Positions 1 through 8,008 are shown, counted from the first letter of the stretch. The stretch is 16,250 nucleotides of DNA from an uncultured Gammaproteobacteria bacterium (GCA_937980285.1 CALJQI010000359.1:1-16250); one strand, 5' to 3'. The notes: generated by a model not told the origin, from the letters alone. Made by a program: numbers and translations.

Positions 1-61
1 ATCCCGGGTTCCTTAGAGGGGGTCTACGACTAACCTCCGTTTGGCCATTGAGTGGATTTGA

Positions 62-202
62 GGCGCTTTGCTCTCTTCGAGGAGGACAGAGCAAGCGCCG
101 TTTAAGAGCGAAGCAGAAATCTATTGTATGGACGGCGCTTGGTCTGTCCCCGACCTTGCTAGCGTTGGGATCCCTGGGGACAGACCTTTAGCTCTGTCCC
201 CC
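62..202. repeat. Cluster of interlocked inverted repeats (REP/BIME-like)
   Basis: The non-coding stretch beyond the fleR stop is packed with inverted repeats. Bases 62-74 pair with 88-99 (12 pairs with one bulged base). Bases 82-100 match the reverse complement of 133-151 at 17 of 19 positions. Bases 141-151 pair perfectly with 176-186 (11 bp). Bases 176-184 pair perfectly with 193-201 (9 bp, 8-nt loop). A 7-base core, GGACAGA, recurs in alternating orientation at 84-90 (+), 143-149 (-), 178-184 (+) and 193-199 (-). None of the hairpins is followed by a T-run on the minus strand, so they do not look like a standard intrinsic terminator for fleR. The alternating palindromic layout resembles REP/BIME elements, but I cannot check copy number. 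No gene is visible in 1-220. Confidence 0.6.
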
Positions 203-220
203 TCGAAGGAACCTGGAAGG

Positions 221-1549
221 CTATTCCGGGACCGGGGCGCCGGCGTCGCGCAGTTTGGCGAGCTTGTAGCGCAGCGTGCGCGGGCTGATGCCGAGCTTTT
301 CCGCCGTCTTCTTGCGGCTGCCCTTGAACATGCGCAGGGTTTCGAGAATGACCTCGGTTTCGCGGCCGCGCAAATCGGATTGCAGCAAGCCGTTGTCTTC
401 CAGCAGCGGCTCCACCTGGGACTGGTCGATAGCGTTGTTCTCCAGCATGATGTCCTGCGGCTGAATCTCGCTGCCCTGCTTCATAATCAGCGCGCGCTGG
501 ATCACGTTGTCCAGCTCGCGTACATTGCCGGGCCAATCGTGCTGGCACAGCCTGTCGCAGGCGGCATCGCTCAGCTGGATCGATTCGCCCGCCGCGCGGC
601 TGTACTGGTCCAGGATCTTGCGTGCAATAGGCACGATATCGTCGGCACGCTGGCGTAACGACGGTATCGTAATCGGGAAAACGTTGAGCCGATAGAACAG
701 GTCTTCACGAAATTTCCTGTCGCGCACCTGCTGGCGCAGATCGCGATTGGTGGTGGCAATGATACGCACGTCGAGCTCGATGATCTTGCCGCTACCGAGA
801 CGTTCGACCTCTTTTTCCTGCAACACGCGCAGGATTTTGGCCTGCAGCCCAAGATCCATTTCGGTTATTTCGTCCAGCAGCAGGGTGCCGCCCTGGGCCT
901 GCTCGAATTTACCCATGGTGGCCTTGTGCGCGCCGGTAAAGGCGCCTTTTTCATAACCGAACAAAACCGCCTCGAGCATGTTTTCCGGGATCGCCGCGCA
1001 GTTGATGGCGACAAAAGGCTGCTCGCTGCGATCCGACTGCTGGTGAATGAAGCGGGAATAAACTTCCTTGCCGACACCGCTTTCGCCATTGAGCAGAACC
1101 GATGTATCGGTTTGCGCCACCCGCCGCGCCATCGCCAGGGTTTCCTGGCTTACGCTGTCTACCGCCACCAGGCCCTGCTCGCAGGACACCGGCTGGCGAA
1201 TCTGTTTGCGCACCGTGTTGACCAGGCTGGAAACCTCGAAGGGTTTTACCAGGTAATCAGCGGCGCCGGCCTGGATCGCGTCGACAGCCTGCGGAATCGA
1301 GCCATAGGCGGTCATCAGAATGACTGGCACATCGATCTGGCTCTTGCGGATGGACGACAGCAACTCGTAGCCGTTACCCGGGCTCATTTGCACGTCGCTC
1401 AATACCAGCGAAGCCGAGTGACTGGCCAGAAAACGCTCCGCGGCCTGGCCGTTTTCGGCCTCGTGAAAGCTGATTTCATTCAGCTGCAGGGTATCGCAAA
1501 TCGCTTCGCGCAGGTCGGCGTCGTCTTCTACTACCAGTACATCTACCAT
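221..1549 (-). CDS. fleR: FleR/FlrC, sigma-54-dependent flagellar response regulator
   Basis: This 442-residue NtrC-family regulator is predicted to be phosphorylated by FleS and to activate sigma-54 promoters of later flagellar genes (hook-basal body class). It has an N-terminal receiver domain (about 1-120) with acidic pocket E8/D9/D10, phospho-acceptor D52 in LVLSDVQMSPGNG, T80 and K102. The AAA+ domain has Walker A GESGVGKE at 155-162, an intact sigma-54 contact loop GAFTGA at 202-207, and Walker B ending in LLLDE at 223-227. A Fis-type helix-turn-helix lies near 408-430 (KKTAEKLGISPRTLRYKL). The ATG at 1549 has a good Shine-Dalgarno, GGAG, 7 nt upstream, and lies 3 nt after the fleS stop, so the two are translationally linked. 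The intact GAFTGA and phosphorylation site separate it from the FleQ-type regulator at 2972. Function is assigned by family features and gene order. Confidence 0.95.
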   Translation of the reverse strand: MVDVLVVEDDADLREAICDTLQLNEISFHEAENGQAAERFLASHSASLVLSDVQMSPGNGYELLSSIRKSQIDVPVILMTAYGSIPQAVDAIQAGAADYLVKPFEVSSLVNTVRKQIRQPVSCEQGLVAVDSVSQETLAMARRVAQTDTSVLLNGESGVGKEVYSRFIHQQSDRSEQPFVAINCAAIPENMLEAVLFGYEKGAFTGAHKATMGKFEQAQGGTLLLDEITEMDLGLQAKILRVLQEKEVERLGSGKIIELDVRIIATTNRDLRQQVRDRKFREDLFYRLNVFPITIPSLRQRADDIVPIARKILDQYSRAAGESIQLSDAACDRLCQHDWPGNVRELDNVIQRALIMKQGSEIQPQDIMLENNAIDQSQVEPLLEDNGLLQSDLRGRETEVILETLRMFKGSRKKTAEKLGISPRTLRYKLAKLRDAGAPVPE

Positions 1550-1552
1550 GGT

Positions 1553-2728
1553 CTAACTCCGTTCTTGTCTGTCAACACTTCGGGTATTACTAATCTGGGT
1601 CTTCATCGCCTGCCGGCAGGGCAGGAATATGCGGAAGCGGCAGCCGCGACCAGGCCGCGAGTAAACCGCGATCCGGCCCTGGTGCGATTCGATCACCGCC
1701 TTGACGACGGCGAGTCCAAGGCCGGTGCCATCGGTCTTGGTGCTGAAAAAGGGGTCGAAGATATGCGCCCTGGTCTGCCGATCCATGCCGCTACCGTTGT
1801 CGCGCAACGAAATCGATAACAGGCCGCGTTTGGTCGTGGTGATGGCGATTTCGATGCGCGGCTCCCGCTCGCATGCCTGTAACGCGTTCATGCACAGATT
1901 CGCAAGCGCGCCGAGCAGCGCGTCCTTGTTTCCCTGCAGCTCTACCGCCTCCTGCTGGCCGCTGACGTAAAGCCCGGCCCCGCGCTGCTGCAGTTGCGGT
2001 AATAGCTGCTCATAAAGTTCGTCGATCAACTCGCTGACCGAGAAACGAGTGGTTACGAACTGGCCGCCGTGCGCGAATACCAGCATATCGTTGATCAATT
2101 TCTCGATATGTTGATTGCGCGCCAGCGCTTTTTCGCAGAATGTGCGGCTGGTTTCCTGATCGAGCTTGCCGTCGACGCACTGCGACAGGTAAAGCACCGA
2201 CGAGGCCAGCGGGGTTCTGATCTGGTGCGCCAGGCTGGCCATCATCTTGCCCATGGTCACCAGGTGCAGGTTTTGCTGCGCGGTACGCTGCAGCTCGCGT
2301 GTTTGCGTCACGTCGCTGAGCAACAGCACCTGTCCCGGCGCATATCCCAGCGGCCGGGTCGAAATACTGAATTGCCGGCCATCGGCGGTCTTGAGTTCAC
2401 CCTGGTCGAGTTCGGGCAGGAAAACGCGGGCCACGATATCTCGCCATGCCTGCTGCTCGAGCGACGACCCCAGCAGTTCGCGCGCCGCATGGTTCGCCTC
2501 GGCCACCTGACCGTGACGATCGAGCACAACGACACCGCCCGGAATGGCGTCCAGCAGTTGCGGCTCGACTTCCGCCCGCTCTTGCGCCGGCGGCCTGATG
2601 CGGTCGACATTCTGGTTGATCTGATCGACGCTGGCATTGAGCTGTGCCGATAGCCGGTTGAACTGATCGAAGGCCTGCTGCAGGTGTTGCAACGATGGGT
2701 CGTCGCTATGTAATTTCTGGTTTTCCAC
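1553..2728 (-). CDS. fleS: FleS/FlrB, cytoplasmic flagellar sensor histidine kinase
   Basis: This is the kinase partner of FleR. Positions below count from the TTG at 2746. A short N-terminal helical region (about 19-60) precedes a PAS domain (about 62-150). The HisKA H-box MASLAHQIRTPLASS places the phosphorylated histidine at H174. The HATPase region shows an N-box (NLCMNALQA, about 283-291), G1 box DNGSGMD (316-322) and G2 box GTGLGLAVVKA (340-350). There is no membrane segment, so the kinase is cytoplasmic, as known for FleS/FlrB. The start is unusual: the open frame contains no ATG near its beginning. TTG at 2746 lies inside a -24/-12 promoter match, so I prefer GTG at 2728 (residue 7). 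TTG at 2692 (residue 19) fits the usual family N-terminus and is the other choice. None has a convincing ribosome binding site. The gene ends 3 nt before fleR. Confidence 0.93.
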   Translation of the reverse strand: MENQKLHSDDPSLQHLQQAFDQFNRLSAQLNASVDQINQNVDRIRPPAQERAEVEPQLLDAIPGGVVVLDRHGQVAEANHAARELLGSSLEQQAWRDIVARVFLPELDQGELKTADGRQFSISTRPLGYAPGQVLLLSDVTQTRELQRTAQQNLHLVTMGKMMASLAHQIRTPLASSVLYLSQCVDGKLDQETSRTFCEKALARNQHIEKLINDMLVFAHGGQFVTTRFSVSELIDELYEQLLPQLQQRGAGLYVSGQQEAVELQGNKDALLGALANLCMNALQACEREPRIEIAITTTKRGLLSISLRDNGSGMDRQTRAHIFDPFFSTKTDGTGLGLAVVKAVIESHQGRIAVYSRPGRGCRFRIFLPCRQAMKTQISNTRSVDRQERS

Positions 2729-2739
2729 ACCCGGTAAGT

Positions 2740-2756
2740 TGCACAAGCCAAACCAA
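2740..2756 (-). promoter_or_regulatory. Sigma-54 (-24/-12) promoter for fleSR
   Basis: The minus strand reads TTGGTTTGGCTTGTGCA, against the sigma-54 consensus TTGGCACG-N4-TTGCA. The invariant GG (2753-2754) and GC (2741-2742) are separated by exactly 10 nt, and the flanking TT, the G of the -24 box and TGCA also match. The start of transcription would be near 2729. FleQ/FlrA-dependent sigma-54 control of fleSR is established in Pseudomonas and Vibrio, and a fleQ gene lies immediately upstream. Confidence 0.72.
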
Positions 2757-2795
2757 TTGTGAAAATTCTTTTAATATCAGAAAGTTATATATCCC

Positions 2796-2813
2796 TGGCA
2801 TCTTGGGATGCCA
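2796..2813. promoter_or_regulatory. Perfect 7-bp inverted repeat upstream of the fleS promoter
   Basis: TGGCATC at 2796-2802 and GATGCCA at 2807-2813 form a perfect dyad around a 4-nt loop. It lies about 70-85 nt upstream of the predicted fleS start of transcription, a typical position for an enhancer site of a sigma-54 activator. It lacks a following T-run on the minus strand, so I favour an operator over a terminator, without proof. Confidence 0.4.
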
Positions 2814-2933
2814 TAAATATGACGCTATATCCGTGTTTTGATAACGATAAATCTGGACGGTGTCAGAAATCCGCGACCGTAGCCGCTGCTTTCCGGCATT
2901 CGCTTCGAATAATGATTCGCGCGCCCGGCGGGT

Positions 2934-2950
2934 GCCACTTCAACAGTGGC
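2934..2950 (-). other. Stem-loop just downstream of fleQ
   Basis: GCCACT (2934-2939) and AGTGGC (2945-2950) form a 6-bp stem with a 5-nt loop, about 22 nt past the fleQ stop. Outer arms GCCCG (2923-2927) and CGGGC (2952-2956) can extend it across an internal bulge. No T-run follows on the minus strand, so it is at best a Rho-type or weak 3' end signal, or an mRNA-protecting structure. Confidence 0.4.
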
Positions 2951-2971
2951 TCGGGCAGGCAGAAATGCCGC

Positions 2972-4390
<1,419 letters not shown>

Positions 4391-4522
4391 CTACCGTCGC
4401 CCAGGTTACTTGAGAATAAAACCAGCCAGTATTTTGACGGCTTTGGCTTATACACTTGAGTCTAGTTCAAGCTGCCAGTTTTTCGACGGTGAAAAGTGAT
4501 TTTTTTACATTGTATTTTTAAA
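4391..4522 (-). promoter_or_regulatory. fleQ upstream region with a dyad at 4455-4471
   Basis: This 132-nt gap between fliT and fleQ is AT-rich near the fliT end. It holds the dyad CTTGA-N7-TCAAG at 4455-4471. On the minus strand a TATAAG hexamer follows this dyad by 3 nt, suggesting a sigma-70-type -10, but no -35 with standard spacing is obvious. I see no clear terminator for fliT. The dyad is a reasonable operator candidate for fleQ control. Confidence 0.35.
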
Positions 4523-4846
4523 TCAAACTGCAACCGATTTAATGGGGCCTGAGTCGTTATCCAGATAGGCCCTAGTTGCTTTCGAGGCGGTGCGGATACG
4601 CTCTTGCTGCAATATAATCGACTGTTTGAATAGATTTAATCTATCGATCACCTGTTGATTCAGGTTTTGCAAATGATGCGCCTTGATCAGGTCTATCTCT
4701 TCGATCGAGGACTTAAACGCCTGTTCTATTAAGGGTTTTCTTTGCAGCTCCAGCTCGTTGACACGTTCGAACTCGCCCTGTTCGAGCATTTCGAGGATTT
4801 CGTCGGTTAACGAAATTGCTGAAACAAGCGCATTTTTGTCGTTCAT
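4523..4846 (-). CDS. fliT: FliT-like flagellar export chaperone
   Basis: This small (107 residues), wholly helical-looking protein lies 24 nt after fliS. FliT proteins are cytoplasmic chaperones that bind FliD and help deliver it to the export gate. In enteric bacteria FliT also inhibits the FlhDC regulator, which is absent from FleQ-type systems. Sequence conservation in FliT is low; the call rests on length, amphipathic helices (for example 10-40 with LTDEILEMLEQGEFERVNEL, and 58-95), lack of cysteine and lack of a signal peptide, and position after fliD-fliS. The ATG at 4846 has AGGGA about 10 nt upstream. Other possible names are FleP or a generic flagellar protein of unknown function. 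Confidence 0.65.
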   Translation of the reverse strand: MNDKNALVSAISLTDEILEMLEQGEFERVNELELQRKPLIEQAFKSSIEEIDLIKAHHLQNLNQQVIDRLNLFKQSIILQQERIRTASKATRAYLDNDSGPIKSVAV

Positions 4847-4870
4847 CGCTAGATTGTCCCTATCAAACCA

Positions 4871-5275
4871 TCAGGCGCCAGCCTGTTGACGCTGATCGGG
4901 AATTTGCTCCCACGCAGATTTGATTTCGAGTAAAAGCGAGCTGATTTCATTGAGCTTGGCTATATCGTCTTCGATATTGGCCTGGGTCAGTGAAATAATC
5001 ATGTAGTGATAGAGGTCCGACAGGTTGGTCGACAGTGTCCCTTCCTGGGTATGATCGAGACATCCTTCGAGGCCGCCGATAATCGAGATGGCCTTGCCGA
5101 GGAACTCGCCTTTTTGCGTCACCTTGCCGTATTGCATGGCGCCTCGCGCCTGGGCAATACGTTCGATCGCGCCGTTCATCAGGCGAAGTATCAGCTCGTG
5201 CGGATCATCGTACACGATGGAACTGTTGTCGGCGGACTGGTACTGGTTTACGGCTTTAACTGCGAGGTTGCTCAT
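4871..5275 (-). CDS. fliS: FliS, flagellin export chaperone
   Basis: This 134-residue protein binds the C-terminal D0 region of flagellin in the cytoplasm, prevents its premature polymerisation and presents it to the flagellar export apparatus. Length and sequence are typical: NQYQSADNSS at the N-terminus, then the conserved YDDPHELILRLMNGAIERI helix (about 22-40), a central helix with GKAISIIGGLEGCLD (about 60-74) and DLYHYMIISLTQAN (about 87-100). The ATG at 5275 follows a good ribosome binding site (GGAG, 9 nt spacing). It sits 70 nt after fliD with its own sigma-28 promoter in the gap, and probably shares a transcript with fliT. Confidence 0.95.
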   Translation of the reverse strand: MSNLAVKAVNQYQSADNSSIVYDDPHELILRLMNGAIERIAQARGAMQYGKVTQKGEFLGKAISIIGGLEGCLDHTQEGTLSTNLSDLYHYMIISLTQANIEDDIAKLNEISSLLLEIKSAWEQIPDQRQQAGA

Positions 5276-5305
5276 TGGTTATTTCTCCATTACTTCTTGT
5301 TCAGG

Positions 5306-5332
5306 TTATCGTCTTGCGACCTGTTTTCTTTA
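5306..5332 (-). promoter_or_regulatory. Sigma-28 (FliA) promoter for fliS-fliT
   Basis: On the minus strand, TAAAGAAA (5325-5332), an 11-nt spacer and GACGATAA (5306-5313) match the FliA consensus TAAAGTTT-N11-GCCGATAA: the -10 matches 7 of 8, the TAAAG core of the -35 is intact and spacing is exact. Transcription would start near 5299, giving a leader of about 24 nt with the fliS ribosome binding site. Confidence 0.75.
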
Positions 5333-5342
5333 ATAAAGAAAA
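5324..5342. repeat. Perfect 19-nt AT-rich palindrome over the fliS -35 box
   Basis: TTTTCTTTA, a central A, then TAAAGAAAA form a perfect 9+1+9 palindrome immediately after the fliD stop codon. It contains the -35 element of the sigma-28 promoter. It could be an operator or a weak 3' structure for the fliD transcript. Confidence 0.55.
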
Positions 5343-5345
5343 GTA

Positions 5346-7391
5346 TTAACTGTTACCGCCGCCAGTCGAGTTCGGCTTCGGCAGGTTGGCCAACTGCTGC
5401 GACAGGAAACTGCTGGTCTGGTTAAACTGGGCGACCAGCGCGTCCAGCGCCGAGAACTGGCGAATCAGGCGCGCCTCGAGGGCGGCTATTCGGTCATCCA
5501 GCTTGAAGCGTTCGTCCTCGATTTCATCGAGGCCTTCGTTGATACTGCTCTCGCGCGAGGCGATGGTTCCGTCGGCCTGCAGGAATCCGTCCAGCAATGC
5601 ATCGAGCGCACCGGCAATACCGCGGGTCAGCGATACCGTACCGCGGCTTCCGGCACCGCCAGAGACAACTTCCACCGACAGCCCCTTGCTGTCACCCGAC
5701 TGGCTGGTCAGCGTCCGCCCGCTGACGGTGGCGGCGACGCCATCGATGGTGCCGGCGAAATCGGTGCCATCGGTGCCGCTGTCCACGTCAAGGCCGAAAC
5801 GACTGAATGTCTGCGCGTCGACCGCGGTAATTTGCACCGACGATCCCGCGCCGCTGCTGTTAGAGGTTATCTCGAAACGGTCGGCCAGCGCGTTATAACC
5901 GACCGTCACCGAGACGCCGTTGGCGACCAGGTTGGCGGCGGCGTTTATCTGGCTTTCGATCTCCGCCGCCAGCGCGCCTTCGCTGGCGTAGGTGGCGTTG
6001 GTCAGTGTAATGTTTCCGGTAGAAAAGCCATCGACCAGCAGTGTCATGTTGTCATTGTTGTTCCTGACCCGTAAATCGTTGACGGTCCCACTTCCGGCCA
6101 GTGTCCCCTGGGTCAGAACGGAGGTTACACCGATCGCATAACTGCCGGTTTTGGTTTCCGCCGTGGAGGCGAGGTATCGAACGCCGGGGTCCGAACCGGT
6201 ACCCTGCAGCGAGAAAAGGGCCTCGACCTCGGAACCGTGATTCTCCAGCGCTTCCGCCAGCTTGACGTTATCGACATCGAGAGTACCGCTGGAATTGGTC
6301 GTAATGCCAATGTCGACCAGCGACTTGATATTGCCATCCAGTCCGGATACGCGACCGAAAATTTCATTGCGAATCTGGGAGCTGATACTGCGTACGGTAA
6401 AGTCTCCGATCAGAATGCTGCCTGCACCGGTTTCCGGATTGAACGCGGTGAGCGAGTCGATGTTTTCAACCAGTTGATTGTAAGCCTCGACGAAACCGTT
6501 GATCGACGCGCTCACCTCGGCGCGGCTTTCGCTGATATCGACTGTAACGATATTGCCGACATCGGCTTTTAACAGGTCTAGCGTCACGCCGTTGATAGCA
6601 CCCGTCACATTGTTGCTATCGCGGGTAATATCGAGCCCGTTAATCGACAGTGCCGCATCCTGGGCAGCGACCGTCTGCGACAGGCTGCTCTGGGCAGCGG
6701 CGTTGAAGGCCAGTTGCGACAGCCCCGAGTTATCGTTGTCATTACCGTCGCCATCTCCGCTGACGGTAATTTCCATGCTGTTCTGCGCACCGGTTCTTTC
6801 CGAGGTCAGCACCATGCGGTAGCCGCTGCCGTCGTTGACGATCGAGGCCTGTACGTCGAAATCGTTGTCGTTGATATAGTCGCGCAAGCCGCTCAGCGTA
6901 TTGTTGCCGTTAGCCGCGCTGACCTCGATCACCTGAGCGCTCTGCCCGGCATCGGGGGTAAAGGAATAAGGTCCGGTGGAAGTGGTGCCAAACTGGATCG
7001 TCATCGTGCCTTCGCCGATCACGTCGTCCACGGTAGAAAACGCGGTCGCGGCATCGGATGCGAGCGACTGCGCCCTGGCCAGTGCCGTAACCTCGACCGA
7101 GTAGCTGCCGGGGTCGGCAAAGTTCTCCACCGAAGCGGAAAACAGGGTATCGTTCGACAGCGATATATTCTTGGCGTTGAAAGCGGTGGCGGACTGCAGG
7201 CCGCTCAGGCTCGACTGGAACTGGGACAACGAACTGCGCAGTAAACCGAAGGCCGACAGTTCGGTCGTCAGATTCTGTTCTTTAACCGCCAGGCGCGTGG
7301 CCTTCGGCACCCTTTCGGCCTCGATCAGGCCTGTAACCAGTGAACCCAGATCCAGTCCGGATCCAACTCCCAGTGAACTGATTGCCGCCAT
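5346..7391 (-). CDS. fliD: FliD, flagellar filament cap (HAP2)
   Basis: FliD forms the cap at the filament tip and folds incoming flagellin. The protein is 681 residues, at the long end for the family. The N-terminal conserved segment (about 1-105) starts MAAISSLGVGSGLDLGSLVT. IN-type beta modules follow (about 125-280), then the FliD C-terminal core (about 285-400 and 585-670) ending in a heptad coiled coil (about 615-670, EIEDERFKLDDRIAALEARL). An extra stretch of roughly 150 residues (about 408-560) separates the two halves of the C-terminal core and looks like additional flagellin-type beta domains. An acidic loop SGDGDGNDNDNSG at 211-223 resembles a metal-binding loop. ATG at 7391 has AGGAAG 6 nt upstream. 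A terminator separates it from flaG; I did not find a convincing dedicated promoter in the 144-nt gap. Confidence 0.95.
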   Translation of the reverse strand: MAAISSLGVGSGLDLGSLVTGLIEAERVPKATRLAVKEQNLTTELSAFGLLRSSLSQFQSSLSGLQSATAFNAKNISLSNDTLFSASVENFADPGSYSVEVTALARAQSLASDAATAFSTVDDVIGEGTMTIQFGTTSTGPYSFTPDAGQSAQVIEVSAANGNNTLSGLRDYINDNDFDVQASIVNDGSGYRMVLTSERTGAQNSMEITVSGDGDGNDNDNSGLSQLAFNAAAQSSLSQTVAAQDAALSINGLDITRDSNNVTGAINGVTLDLLKADVGNIVTVDISESRAEVSASINGFVEAYNQLVENIDSLTAFNPETGAGSILIGDFTVRSISSQIRNEIFGRVSGLDGNIKSLVDIGITTNSSGTLDVDNVKLAEALENHGSEVEALFSLQGTGSDPGVRYLASTAETKTGSYAIGVTSVLTQGTLAGSGTVNDLRVRNNNDNMTLLVDGFSTGNITLTNATYASEGALAAEIESQINAAANLVANGVSVTVGYNALADRFEITSNSSGAGSSVQITAVDAQTFSRFGLDVDSGTDGTDFAGTIDGVAATVSGRTLTSQSGDSKGLSVEVVSGGAGSRGTVSLTRGIAGALDALLDGFLQADGTIASRESSINEGLDEIEDERFKLDDRIAALEARLIRQFSALDALVAQFNQTSSFLSQQLANLPKPNSTGGGNS

Positions 7392-7426
7392 AATTACTTC
7401 CTTTAACCTTAGTGTTAAGCATTTAT

Positions 7427-7455
7427 GACCAGGTCGGACCCCGGTCGCTTAAGCG
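7427..7455. repeat. Tandem short dyads upstream of fliD
   Basis: GACC-A-GGTC (7427-7435) is followed one base later by GACC-CC-GGTC (7437-7446), which abuts the perfect 10-bp palindrome CGCTTAAGCG (7446-7455). They occupy the leader region of fliD, between the flaG terminator and the fliD ribosome binding site, and may be regulator sites. Confidence 0.4.
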
Positions 7456-7459
7456 AAAA

Positions 7460-7493
7460 TGAGAAGGGGGTAGATCAACCACTCCCCTTCTCA
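7460..7493 (-). terminator. Rho-independent terminator after flaG
   Basis: A 10-bp perfect stem pairs 7460-7469 with 7484-7493 (TGAGAAGGGG / CCCCTTCTCA). On the minus strand the stem is followed by ATTTTCG, a short U-tract. The 14-nt loop contains an inner GGT/ACC pairing. It lies 42 nt beyond the flaG stop, so fliC-flaG transcripts probably end here and fliD is at least partly uncoupled. Confidence 0.72.
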
Positions 7494-7535
7494 AAATGCT
7501 TTACGTTTAGTGAGCAAGAAACAGACCAGTTTTTA

Positions 7536-7949
7536 TCAGGTACTGTCTGAAAACAGCAATCCCTGCCCTATATCGCCGCCACTAACCGTATCTTCCCGAA
7601 AATCACGAAGATGCGTTGCAATTGCCAGTAAATCCTCGGATGGAATCTGCCGAATCAACTCACCGCTTTCCGAATCTATGACACTGATCACGGTTCTACC
7701 GCTATCTTCGTCGACGTTGAACGCCAGGTCCCGCTGTACACTGCGGATAATGTCATTGATTTCGGTAACGGTTTCGCTGATCTCGGCAGTATCCACTACC
7801 GGAGCGGGCTGTCCGTTGCCCCCGGGCGGCAAACTCTGGCCACCGCCTACTGGTGATTTGGCTACGTCAGGCTTCGTGACCTGTCCTGAGTTTTTAGCAG
7901 CGGTCGTCAATGATCTGATCGACGCTATGCTTGAAATCTCGTTAGCCAT
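7536..7949 (-). CDS. flaG: FlaG family protein, filament length/assembly
   Basis: FlaG proteins are found next to flagellin and FliD in polar-flagellated bacteria, and mutants in relatives have altered filament length; the mechanism is not well settled. This one has 137 residues. A low-complexity, Gly/Pro/Ser-rich N-terminal half (about 20-52) precedes the diagnostic C-terminal core: INDIIRSVQRDLAFNVDED, SGRTVISVIDSESGELIRQ, then IPSEDLLAIATHLRDF (about 64-117). The ATG at 7949 has a strong ribosome binding site (GGAG, 7-nt spacing). It is 59 nt downstream of fliC, with a stem-loop and a possible sigma-54 promoter in the gap. Confidence 0.93.
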   Translation of the reverse strand: MANEISSIASIRSLTTAAKNSGQVTKPDVAKSPVGGGQSLPPGGNGQPAPVVDTAEISETVTEINDIIRSVQRDLAFNVDEDSGRTVISVIDSESGELIRQIPSEDLLAIATHLRDFREDTVSGGDIGQGLLFSDST

Positions 7950-7971
7950 GTTATTTCTCCAATTGAAGAGA

Positions 7972-7996
7972 GGACTGGCACCTTGAGTACCAGTCC
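7972..7996 (-). other. Stem-loop between fliC and flaG
   Basis: GGACTGG (7972-7978) and CCAGTCC (7990-7996) form a 7-bp stem with an 11-nt loop, 12 nt past the fliC stop. The minus-strand sequence after it is pyrimidine-rich (TCTCTTC) but lacks a T-run. It could attenuate readthrough from the abundant flagellin message into flaG, or protect the fliC mRNA 3' end. Confidence 0.5.
7977..7993 (-). promoter_or_regulatory. Candidate sigma-54 promoter for flaG
   Basis: The minus strand reads CTGGTACTCAAGGTGCC. The invariant GG and GC are 10 nt apart and TGG-AC-TGC matches the consensus TGGCACG-N4-TTGC in most core positions. A start near 7966 would leave a 16-nt leader carrying the flaG ribosome binding site. 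It overlaps the stem-loop at 7972-7996, so the match may be partly fortuitous. Confidence 0.45.
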
Positions 7997-8008
7997 CTCA
8001 TTCACCTG

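Noticed and set aside
68..658. Plus-strand open frame starting inside the left repeat cluster
   Set aside because: Most of it is antisense to fleR and its beginning lies in inverted repeats without a ribosome binding site.
926..1819. Long plus-strand open frame of 297 codons opposite fleR and fleS
   Set aside because: It is antisense to two genes with complete family motifs, crosses their junction, and has no recognisable domain; high-GC shadow frames of this size are expected.
4493..4527. AT-rich dyad TGATTT/AAATCA after fliT as a terminator
   Set aside because: Weak 6-bp AT stem with a large loop and A-rich rather than T-rich minus-strand sequence.
7392..7460. Possible sigma-28 promoter before fliD (GGTCATAA)
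   Set aside because: Only 5 of 8 -10 bases match and no TAAA-type -35 lies at the right spacing.
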